From Pristionchus mayeri (taxonomy: Eukaryota > Nematoda > Chromadorea > Rhabditida > Neodiplogasteridae): a stretch of 64,000 nucleotides of DNA. Below the pieces are notes generated by a model. The model saw nothing but the letters and a program-made list of their open reading frames with translations. It searched no databases and was not told the origin of the DNA. A program made the position numbers and the translations under genes. The stretch is from contig BTRK01000004.1 in assembly GCA_036245805.1 (NCBI GenBank), forward strand, positions 14,074,001-14,138,000, read 5' to 3'. This document shows, piece by piece, positions 12,745-23,800 of the stretch; within the stretch, counting starts at the first letter, position 1, and the number at the start of each line of letters is the position of its first letter.

Positions 12745-13787
12745 AGGACGATATCACGCCTCTCACGAGAGACTCGAGCTGATTCAGGGAATGGAGGTAA
12801 AATCGGCAAATGGGTTCTTACCGGTTTTGATCATCCTAAGGCATGTCTAACTGACTCCCAAAGTCTCAATTTGCATACGTCATTTTGGAGCTCTCTACAC
12901 CGGGTCGGTCGGCTGCTCCTACTTTCACAGCGATTCTTGCGATTCGGGTGATAGGTAGACGAAAATGCTCCTCTGAGTGACCCCCCACTCATTTTTCGTG
13001 CTCTATCGACCCATGCAAACCATTTTTCATGAAAGTCAATTTTAACGTATTACATTCATTGTCACTTTTCTCAAAAATGTAGGTAAAGGGGCAAACAAAA
13101 TTTTCACAGTGGATGCAGCTCATCAATATCTTTCGAATAAGTGGTTTGTTTTAAAAATACGGACACTTAGACACCACTTTTGCCTAGATTTACTTTTCAT
13201 TATCATTTGAACAATATTTTCAATATGAGAATTCCCTGTCACACCGCCCCCTTCGCAGAGAGCAATCAAAAATTATTTCTCTCTCTCATTTTTCCTGTTG
13301 AAAATATTGTTCAAATGATAGGGAAAAGTAAATCTAGGCAAAATTGGTGTCTCAGTGTCCGTATTTTTTACACAAACCACTTATTCGAAAGCTCTTGATG
13401 ATGCATCCACTGTGAAAATTTTGTTTGCCCCTTTACCTAAATTTTTGAGAAAAGTGACAATGAATGTAACACCGTTAAGATTGACTTTCATGAAAAATGG
13501 TTTGCATGGGTCGATAGAGCACGTTACTGGGGGTCACTCAGAGGAGTGTTTTCGTCTACCTATAACCAGAATCGCAAAAATCCCTGCGAAAGAAGGAGCA
13601 GCCGATAACCGACCAGGTGTAGGTAGCTCCAAAATGAAGTATGCAAGTTCAGACTTTGGGGGTCAGTCAGACACGCCTTAGTATGATCAAAACCGGAAAG
13701 AACCCATTTGCCGATTTTCCCTCCATTCCCTAGATTTGCGATTCTAGCTCGATTCTCTCGTGAGAGGCGTGATATCTCTCACTGCTG
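12745..13787. repeat. Foldback element, about 1.04 kb
   Basis: Arms of about 500 bp centred near 13265, for example CACGCCTCTCACGAGAGACTCG at about 12754 and its complement at about 13755. A long G run (12673-12686) lies just outside the left end. No coding potential. Confidence 0.8.
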
Positions 13788-14307
13788 TTCGTGCGTTGAC
13801 GGTGGATGCTGCTGGCGTCGACAGGGTTTCCACTTTGCTTTGCGTCTTATTCGTCGTTGTCCACATTCCGATCAACCCGTTCCTGCAATTTCTAGCATTA
13901 TAACGTAGTAAATAGTTTGCAACATGGTGTGTTCTAACGCAGTTTAGGTTTGGGCCTGAGCTATTTTTCTCCAGTCAACACAATTTGTATACCTAGGTTA
14001 GCAATGCATCCATCATCCCAGAAAAAAAAATATAGTAGGGCACAACTGTTGCGAGCTCGAGTTAGCTCGAGTCGATTTCTAGCCGAGTTACGAGGAGAAA
14101 ATGTTGGGGATAGACATAAGGGAAGACATATATTTTGACTTCTTTGTGTATCTAGTAACTTACCAGTAGTCGGGCAGTAGTCCGAGCACCAGTAGTCGTT
14201 GAACTCTTTCATTCATACATTGTGAACTCTAATTAGCCTTGTTTTAATCGCTTTACGATCAGAAGAAATGAGGCTCATTCTATCCATTATTAGAAATTGC
14301 AACTAAC

Positions 14308-14372
14308 CATGTGCGAGTCCTCAACAACCGCGTAGAAGGTAGAGTCGATCATGTTGAAGAACCAGAGAACTC
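14308..14372 (-). pseudogene. Possible TM2 exon fragment of a str-type receptor
   Basis: On the minus strand LWFFNMIDSTFYAVVEDSHM ends at a GTTAG donor. It resembles the TM2 segment of str receptors, with its F..xD...Y pattern. No flanking exons are evident. The rest of 13800-14800 holds no gene I can support. Confidence 0.35.
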
Positions 14373-14800
14373 AGTTACTGGCGTTATATTGAAGTTTGCT
14401 CGATGTGCTACTGAGATAGATGCCACGCTTTTTATAATACATCAATTCGATTACTTCGTGGGAATGCTGTTGGCTGTGTGCTTTATAATGATTAGGGCAG
14501 TGGGAATCGTGCCAGAGGGTGCGCTATCACTCGTGTTTTCCCATGTGATCTTTGCATTCAGTCGAACATTTTTTAAATAACTGGTAACTGCTCAGCAGAT
14601 AGTGATCATGCACATTTTTCACAAGCGATCGGCGAACTCCAACGACGAGGAGTGCGGGTACGGAGTATGGAGGAATGGTCTGACTCTCTCCAAATCACAC
14701 GCTATCTCGTCGATCAGAGTGAGCGAGAGAGGGTATGATCATATTATGGAGAGAGCGAGAATATTGCTGAGTATAAGAGAGACTATCTGGTAGGATTCAC

Positions 14801-16752
14801 CATAGGCCGTACAACGAAAAATAAAGTGTTGATTTTAAGATGTCCCTAGGGGTAACTTTTCACGTAGAGTTCGAAAATCGACCTTAGAAAGCCGTATCTC
14901 AAACCCCTCATTTCGCGTTTTTCGACGAATTTGGGTGGTCGGTTTTTGTATTTTTTGAACGGATCATCCAAACTCCTTACATGTACAGTCATTCTTAAAG
15001 ATCTCGACGAGATAAGCATTTTTACTGTTGGAAGTGAAATGCTAGCTCATCTGCGAAAAAAGTTAGGAGCCTTTGAAATATTAAAATTCCCGCCCTGAAA
15101 AATTTTCCGGGGGAGGGAGTTTTTTAATTGTCCGCATTCGATTCAGCATGCAAAAGTACCACTAGGGTCAAATTTTCAGTTCCAAATGCGTGAACCAATT
15201 AGGTCATTGGGGTCGCCAAAGTGTGCCGATATGCATATTTTCGGAGGTTGAAAATTTTACGCCGGTTTCCGTTCTCAGATCGGTTTCCCTGTCTTGGGAA
15301 CTTGAGCAAACCTCCATATCAAGTGGTACTAGGGCTAAGTGGTACCAGGTGAGCACCCTCTGGTACCAGGTAGGTACCACGTGACATGAGAAAGGCAGCA
15401 AGAGGTACCATGTCAGTATCAATAAGCATCAGTTCAGGTCTAAGTTGTCCCATGTCAGTTCCAAGTGGTTCCAGGTATACACTAAATGGTGCCAGGCTAG
15501 CACCAAGTGATACCAGGCTAGAACCAAGTGCTACCAGGTCAGTACCACATGGTACCGCTCCGAAGCATAACCATGATACCAACAGGTACCAAACAGCATG
15601 CAAAAGATCAATGCATCGGATGGGTTTTAACCTGCGCAGGTTTTAACCCCCCCCCCCCCATCGTCCCAAGTGGTAGCAGTACCACCAAACACTAGGTCAG
15701 CACCATATGGTACCAAGTCCTTTTCATGCTGGGCCAGGTCCAAACGTAACGATGCCCGTATCAACTGGAACCACCATTAGTGCACATTCAGTATCGGTTG
15801 ATACCACTTTGGAAGGCTACGGAGTGGCACCACGTGACACAGACCGGGTACATGTTGTTACTTACCTGTGACTACATGATACTGACCTGGTACCACTTGG
15901 TGCTAGCCTGGTACCATTTAGTTTATACCTGGAACAACTTGGAACTGACATGGGACAACTTAGACCCGAACTGATGCTTCTTGACACTGACATGGTACCT
16001 CTTGCTGCCTTTCTCATGCCACGTGGTACCTACCTGGTACCAGAGGGTGCTCACTTGGTACCACTTAGTCCTGGTACCACTTGATATGGAGTTTTTTTTT
16101 CTCAGTTCCAAAGACAGGGAAACCGATCTGATAACGGAAACCGGCGTAAAATTTGCAACCTCCGAAAATGTAAAAAAAATCGGGTAACCACTGCTTAAAA
16201 GTACTCGGAACGAGTTATTCTTTTCATTTCAGAACTTATTTAAGTTTTTTAAATAATTATGAGATCAGTGGTCGACATTTCAAAAAAATTGGTACTTCCA
16301 TAATGGCGAAAATATGCATATCGGCACATTTTGGCGACCCCAATGACCTAATTGGTTCACGCATTTGGAACTGAAAATTTGACCCTAAGGGTACTTTTGC
16401 ATGCTGAATCGAATGCGGACAATTAAAAAACTCCCTCCCCCGGAAAATTTTTCAGGGCGGGAATTTTAATATTTCAAAGGCTCCTAAGTTTTTTCGCAGA
16501 TGAGCTAGCATTTCACTTCCAACAGTAAAAATGCTTATCTCGTCGAGATCTTTAAGAATGACTGCACATGTAAGGAGTTTGGATGATCCGTTCAAAAAAT
16601 ACAAAAACCGACCACCCAAATTCGTCGAAAAACGCGAAATTAGGGGTTTGAGATACGGCTTTCTAAGGTCGATTTTCGAACTCTACGTGAAAATTTACCC
16701 CTACGGGCATCTTAAAATCAACACTTTATTTTTCGTTGTACTGCCTATAGGT
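14801..16752. repeat. Nested foldback element, about 1.95 kb
   Basis: Outer arms, about 14801-15270 and 16290-16752, are near-identical reverse complements (CGTACAACGAAAAATAAAGT versus its complement at the right end). Inside is a second inverted repeat (about 15270-16150) built from GGTACC-rich units. No ORF of note. Confidence 0.85.
15320..16085. repeat. GGTACC-rich degenerate repeat array
   Basis: Degenerate units of roughly 18-22 bp around AGTGGTACCAGGT run towards the centre in one orientation and away from it in the other, around a poly-C stretch at 15648-15660. This is the inner part of the foldback at 14801-16752. Confidence 0.75.
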
Positions 16753-17825
16753 AGTATTGCTCAGTTTTCTCAGAAAGTCTCTCATAAGTACGACCATGAG
16801 TGTGAGAATTCAAAATTGAAGCGTCTGGAGAATGCGCACTAACTATTTTGCAATTACTCGAATTTTCTTGAATTTTCTAGAATTTTCTTGACCATTATCA
16901 TCGTAATATTCGATGATTTTTTTCGCATCCATTGACATCTTCCTGTGTATAGAAAAAAATGAAGAAACGGTGACCCGAATTGTGTACTCTACTCTCCACT
17001 CATTTAAGAATGTGGTGGTAGTAATGAACATTTTCACATATGAGTGGGTACGCTAGAAGGGGAGGAGGGATACGGTACCTGTTGATCATGATTTGACTCG
17101 CTAGTAGCGAGTCGCTACACGTCATTCTTGCTGAGTAGGCGTTAGATTTGCGTATCATCGGGGCTCTTACGAAATAGTGCCGGATCTCGAATGGGTATCG
17201 GGCGAGATCGAGATGAAACCAGGGAGGAACCCGAGCTGAACTGCAGAATCCACTATTCACGTATCATTGTATCCAGATTCTCGTGTTCGTCCGCATTAGA
17301 ATGATTGCGTCATCGCTCGCACTGAGCGATCGTAGAGAGTAATTCGCAGCCAGCGTCAAAACAGACGCGTTCTCTCATCTCTTTCCCAGACAGCGGTGTC
17401 ATAGTGTGTTTTGATCAATTCAACCTCCCTCCGTCCCAATGACTCCCTCCCGTCTCTCTCTCGTGTGATGTATCTTATTCGTTTTCTTTGTTCGTATCTC
17501 GTTCCCACATCCGTCGCGATCTACCTGTTTGCACAAAGTTCTGTGCACCCACAAAGCGCTGCGCTATTTTACCTTAGTACAACTCCCGTCCTCTATTTTC
17601 GTTACTATTTCCCTCTCTCTCTCTTACCCTGTTATTTAATGTATTGATCCCAACTCAAGGAAGCAACTGATAGACAATTCGTACTTTCTTCACCCACTTG
17701 CTGGTATACATTACTAGATACACTATCGGCGCTCGACGAGGCTTGTTTTCGCGGCTATTTTACTATTTCGCGATCCGGTTAGGAATTAGCATCGTATCGA
17801 TTCGATTTTAGAGGCAGCCACGGCC

Positions 17826-17886
17826 ATGGTCGCCATGGCCACGATGAATAGACGATAGGCCATGGTCGTCTATCGTCTATTCATCG
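17826..17886 (+). promoter_or_regulatory. In-frame uORF and 17-bp hairpin at the acyltransferase start
   Basis: A ten-codon upstream ORF (17826-17858: ATG...TAG, with further ATGs at 17835 and 17844) ends three bases before the main ATG at 17862 and in the same frame, which fixes the downstream start. CGATGAATAGACGATAG (17842-17858) is perfectly complementary to 17870-17886, leaving the main ATG in an 11-base loop. If the uORF is transcribed, both features could limit initiation; that is inference. Confidence 0.6.
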
Positions 17887-20800
17887 CTGGCCTCGTCTCG
17901 CTCTTCTATCTGCCCTTCAGTCTCTCCATCGTCATCACCGTCATCTTCCTCTCCGCAGCTGGCCTCTCACTCGGCATTCGAGCACGAATAACGACCCTGC
18001 TGATCAAAATCTTTGAAGTAAGGTTCTTTCGCAATCAATTTGTCAGTCTTCCGGATTTGATGGTTGTTGTATTAATTACGTGTATTCAGTGGGGATCAGA
18101 CATCTCGCATGATCCTGAGCAGAAAGATGTGGGAGACGAGCCGCGGCCAGGCCTGATCAAGAATCGGCACTCGTCCAGTGATTTGAGTGAGGTTTTGATC
18201 ACTAAAAATATCCTCATCTTGTCAACATTCGCTGTTTACGCGCGTTCGTCTGCGAACGACTGGATGAATCGCGAGAGCAACTGTCGCTGTTTTTCGTATC
18301 TTCTAGACTGATGAGATGGAAGAATTTTCTTGGAAATGACCAATGACTAAGTTTGAACAATAGGATTAATGCATTTCCATGAAATGCACTGCAGTTGCCA
18401 TTTTTTTTCAAAAAAAAATTCTTGTCCACTCATTGGTGCACTTCTCCTTTAGGGATCATCAAGAGGGAGCACTCGGAGATGATCGATTCGAAGCTGCAAG
18501 AGCAGGACGACATGAAGGGGAGATCGACCGTGAGCGTAGTCGTTGACGATACGCTTGACTTCGTCTCGGTATGATACGTCCCATGTAAAGCATATGCTTC
18601 TTTAATGGTCGACTAAAGCTGGTCTATCATTTTTTTCAAATTTTCTCACCTGTCGTTCCGCCACAGGAATGCGGCAAATGAACATGAATATGAGAAATGT
18701 TAGAATACTAAGCATGCATGTTGCTTGCAGGCCGGGATCGAGTCGATCATCGAGGACACTGTCACCAGCAGATTCAGCGCGGAGCGACTGCCTTCATGGA
18801 ATCTCCTCTCTCGCACTAAATACTCCTTCCAACACATCACGCGTGCTTTATAAATCCTATTTTTTTAAAACAGCCAGGAAATAGAGTACCCACTCTATCG
18901 ATTATTTCGGAAAAGATAGAGGATAGAAGGAGCAAAGTGAACTGGTGTTAGTGGTTAAGAAAAATAGAAAGGTACAGTTCAGGCACTGAATGATTGATCC
19001 GTTTCAGTCCGAAGCTGACGATTCTCTGGATTCTCGGTTTCTACGTCCGCTACTTCATTTTCGTGCCCATCCGCATCTGCCTCTTCGTAGTTGGAATGAG
19101 CAGTTTGGTCATCATCACTTCCGCCATCGGATACGTACCAAACAAGGCGTGCGTTTCGAACTCATGATTTATGATACAGCTGGAAATTCGGGAAGTCTTG
19201 ACGAGAATTTCCAAAAAAATAGGCCAGCCAGTGAAAACATGTGTCAAACCTGAATTTGGTCATAATGAGAGATCAGTTCATTTCGAGATTCCAGACTGAA
19301 GAAATGGCTGAACCGACGGGCAATGCTCATGTGCATGCAAATCTTCACCCGCGCCTTCTCCAGCATCGTACGCTTCCACGGCCGGTGAGCTTCACCAACA
19401 ATAGTCAGCAGCATGGAAAGGAGCCCTAAATAATGTCTAAAACTGGGTCAAGCCGAATTTCGACTTTTCCAATGTGCCAACATTTATTCCATTCTATGGC
19501 GTCACGCATAATATAATTTCGTAATTTTTATTTGAGGGAGAACCGCGCTATGCGTGGCGGAATCTGCGTTGCCAATCACACTTCCCCCTTCGACGTGATG
19601 ATCCTCTCGTGCGACAACTGCTACGCGATGGTCGGCCAGAGACAGGGAGGCATTCTCGGTGAGTGAACAGGTGTTCTTAGGTCGGTATTGCGTTATCAGA
19701 AAGAACACAATGTCGGTTTGCGGTAATACACAAAACGATCGGGGGGGGGGGGGGGGGTGACAAAAGCGACAACGACAAAAGCACAACTCGCCGCCGTTCG
19801 ATTGCGAATGGACGAAGAGACTTGGAAGTTGGTTCATTGTAACCAGTATGTGCATTTGCATATGTAAGTCTTGCTGCCAGGCGATCTTGAGTTTCACTCC
19901 ATATCAATGTATAGGGTTCATGGTCAAAAATTGGCAATTTGAGTGGAAAATCATCGTTAGATAAACACCAAATGCCGTAAAAAATCGATACATTTATTTC
20001 TTGGTAACAGTGGTTACTGGGGTACTGAAATATCGATTGGTTACGCATTTGTTATTTATCTAAATTATTTTCCACTCAAATTGCCAATTTTTGACCATGA
20101 ACATATTAGGTTGTTGCGAAAGTCTTGTCGCGTGCGTAACTACACCGATTTCGCTTCTCTGGAATTTATGTTGTCTGACCTCATAATATATGTTAGGTAC
20201 ATACATGCGCACCATAGCCATGTAGTTATCCCTAGTGAAGCCTCAATAGAAAATCAAAAAAATTCACGAATTTTATTTTGAGTGAAAATGTGATAAAAAT
20301 ATGTTCCAAATTTATCACAGCCTAAAAACAACTAGCGACTTCTGAAATATTTCTTGTGAAAAAAAAAATAGAGGAAGGGTTGCTTGTTCAGGTAAGCCCA
20401 ATAGGCCTACCATTTAAGTCGGCTGCGATCACTAATTTTGTCAAGTAGGGTAGTTTTCGTCATAAAAATTTGAGAATCTATATTTTGAAAGGCGAATTTT
20501 GCCGGGGAAATATTTCACCAATCCCAAACTGAAATAGTAAGTCAATCACGTTACATATTATGTTTTTCAGGCTGATATACATTCCCAGATCCATCTAACC
20601 GAAAATGAGACGAAAAAAAGAGTATTCGATATTTCTCATCCAAGCTTTATTTCGAAATATGGTAAAATTTTCAGAAAGGCATTTGTGCCTCGCTATCTAT
20701 TAATGAGCCCTGGTAATGCATGTATCAATATGTTATGCGTTTGGCCATATCACTCTTTTCCGAGTAGTAGTAAACGTAGAAACGAGCATGTCGGTGATAT

Positions 20801-23800
20801 CAGTATGCTGTGTTTCGTCTTGCACTGTTAATTTCTTCATGATCATTCATCTGTTTTTTCTCGACCCCAGCATTCTCCGCTTCCCCTTCCTTCCCCTCAA
20901 TTCTTTTTCGATTTACACTCCATTTCTCACGTGGATGTTATTAGTGCTCTTAATAAGCTTTCTCCCAAAGTGAATGTAACCCCCGATAATATTCCGAGCA
21001 TAGTTCTCTCGAAATGTATTAGGTTGATTCATAAGTTTCGCTCCAAGGCTTTTCTATAGTTTACTCGCTTGCGGTTCACTTGTGTTCAGGACTACTTTGG
21101 CATTATTTTAGTGACATTAGGTGCACATAAATTATATGTTTTATGTGAATCAATTTCCCTTCGTTCAGCAATAAAAAAACATTTTTCGAAAAAGTTACGA
21201 TTTGACCGATTTTTGAGTGGTGTGTTCAATCCGCCGCTTAAACAAAATGAATGTGATTCAACTGCTGTATTTTTGTGAAGTCATTAAATGAGGGTCAATG
21301 TCTCCGAAAAACACTTGAATACGGAATTTCAGAATCTTTCGAAGAGCGAGCGTAGTCAAAATGAGCGAAATCGGCCAACAAATTTCGATATTACGATTCT
21401 TCCAAATGTGGTTTTTGAATGGCATGCTGAATCTCCACAATTATTTAATGGTAGCATCCACATGATGTGCTCTTCCACTTCTGATAAATTTAAGACCATT
21501 CGCTTGTTCATCAGAAATCCGCAGCTCCTAGAAACAAATTCTGCAAGATTCATGTACTCGTAACTATGAAATTCGAGCATATCTTATCACGCAGTTTCAA
21601 GGCTGATCCAATGCAAGTCTACTTTAAGAATGTCCATTCAAAATACTTTACGGAAATAGTGCTGTTGTGGCGCTATCATGATTACACAAGGAGCACCATC
21701 CCATCAAATTGGCTGTCCCAAATGTCAAGTTTGTGGTATTTCGGCCTTTGACATTCCAGTAGAATCGATTGATCATGCATGAGTATAGGTGCACTATGTA
21801 GAGCGCACATGTACTAATATCACACAAAAAAGAGTGAGAGAATTTATTAAGTTCGAAGGAAATGATAGTTCAAAAACTTCAGGAGTGAATTTGGAGCGAA
21901 ACTTATGAATCAACCTAATAAATCGTCTATTGTTTCTCCCCTACTTATTATTTTTAACAAATCTTTGCTTACTTCCCAGGTGCCATCTCAATGGCGTCAC
22001 GCCCTAGTTAAGCCAATCCCTAAAAAATTAAGTAATTCTATTACTGATTTTCGCCCTATTTCACTTACGTCGTCTGTTTGCAAAGTTTTCGAGAAGATTA
22101 TCATAGGTAAAATCACGTCATTTCTTGATCAGAATAATTTATTTGACCCACATCAAACAGGTTTTAGAAATTGTAGATCAACTTCCACTAATCTTGCTGA
22201 GACATATGCACATTATCTCCGCATTTCTAGGCACGGTGCCCCTTTTGACACAATTTATATTGATTTCAAAAAAGCTTTTGACTCAATCGACCATCGATTA
22301 TTATTGCATAAATTGTCTGAGCTAGGTCTCTCTGATCACTTAGTATCTTGGTTTCATGCTTACCTCTCTAGCCGAACGCAATCTGTTTTCATTGATAACT
22401 CCTTTTCCCCTCCGTCCCCAGTGATTTCCGGCGTTCCCCAGGGATCTTGTATAGGCCGTCTCCTCTTTATTTTATTTATCAACGATATTTGTAGTAAATT
22501 CCCTCAGACTATATATTATTCTGTCTATGCAGATGACCTTAAGTTGTTTGCTGAATCCCCATTATTCTCAGATGATCTGCAATCTGCCTTAAATATTGTT
22601 GCTAATTGGTCCTCACAATGGAATCTTGGTATCTCTGAAACGAAATGTCACATTGTTCATTATGGCCTTCGTAACCCCCGTAGACAGTTCTCAATTAATG
22701 ATGTTGTTTTAAAAGAACCCAGCAATGACCACAGTAAGTGTACTATTAAAGGCCTAGGAGTGCAATTCTCCCCCTCACAGCTCGTTCTAAAATGAATCTC
22801 ATATTTAAAGCCTTTCGTAGCAACTCTCTCGATTTATACCTTAAATCGTACACTACCTTCATCCTTCCTAATCTCGAGTATTGCTTCATCATTTGGAATC
22901 CCAGCCATAGCGGTGCGTTTACTAAGGAATTAGAAAGACTTCAGCGTGACTTTACCCGTAGAATGTACGTGCGCTGCTCGGTTCCCCCTATATCTTATAA
23001 ACGTAGGCTTCATGAGCTTAATTTAATGACTTTAGAACGCCGTAGATTTATCATTGGTATATTATTCCTCCACTCAATTATGCATAACCGCTATACTCTC
23101 GATGTTTCATCTCTGCTTATTCGTTCACCTCTGACCCGTTCTCTCAGAAATGCCCACCCCTTCGTATCTCGTTGCCTTTTATCCCTAATAATTCTAGCCC
23201 AACCCTTGTATCTCGTTCATTATCGATCTGGAACACTCTTCCCATAGAATGTGTTAGTTCCTCGCATAATGTTTTTTTTCTAGTTTTATCCGTTCACAAC
23301 GTCATACTTTTTATCCCCCGTCTATTATTGCCACTTGGCTAGATCAATAGATCAATTATCCCTCTCCCTCCCATCCCCTTGCTGCCAAGCAACATCCAAC
23401 CGATTCGATCCAATCGACGGACATCCGTTTCTTGTATACACTCTCGCCATTCTTGAAATCTCACCCCAACGGAATAAATGAATGAATGAATGAATGAATG
23501 AATGAATGAATGAATGAATGAATCCTTCAGCTGCGGAGTAAGATGCGCTAGAAAGAGTATCGATTACCTCTTCGATAGTAATTAGTTACATGATATCGAA
23601 ATCTGAAGTAAGGACTATAGGCGCTACAATGTTCAAGCGCTATGACGCGACAAGACTTTCGCAACAACCTGATAGATATGATATACATAGATATGGAGTA
23701 CATAGACATAGATATGGAGTGAAACTCAAGATCGCCTGGTAGCGAGACTTACATATGCAAATTTATGGGAGCACATACTGGTTACAATGAACCAACTCCC

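Larger units (their letters stand above)
20106..23672. mobile_element. Mariner-like element, interrupted
   Basis: The termini TTAGGTTGTTGCGAAAGTCT and the inverted copy at 23646-23672 are flanked by TA at 20104-20105 and 23673-23674. The element's own sequence (about 20106-20830 and 23524-23672) shows no intact transposase. A CR1-like retroelement occupies its interior. Confidence 0.75.

Noticed and set aside
14311..14580. Plus-strand 89-codon frame with a hydrophobic C-terminus
   Set aside because: Overlaps a better minus-strand receptor-like exon, has no splice context and no family resemblance.
15204..16187. Overlapping 60-100-codon frames on both strands of the GGTACC array
   Set aside because: They translate a degenerate tandem repeat in all frames, and hydrophobic-looking repeats such as WYHLVLAWYHL come from the unit sequence.
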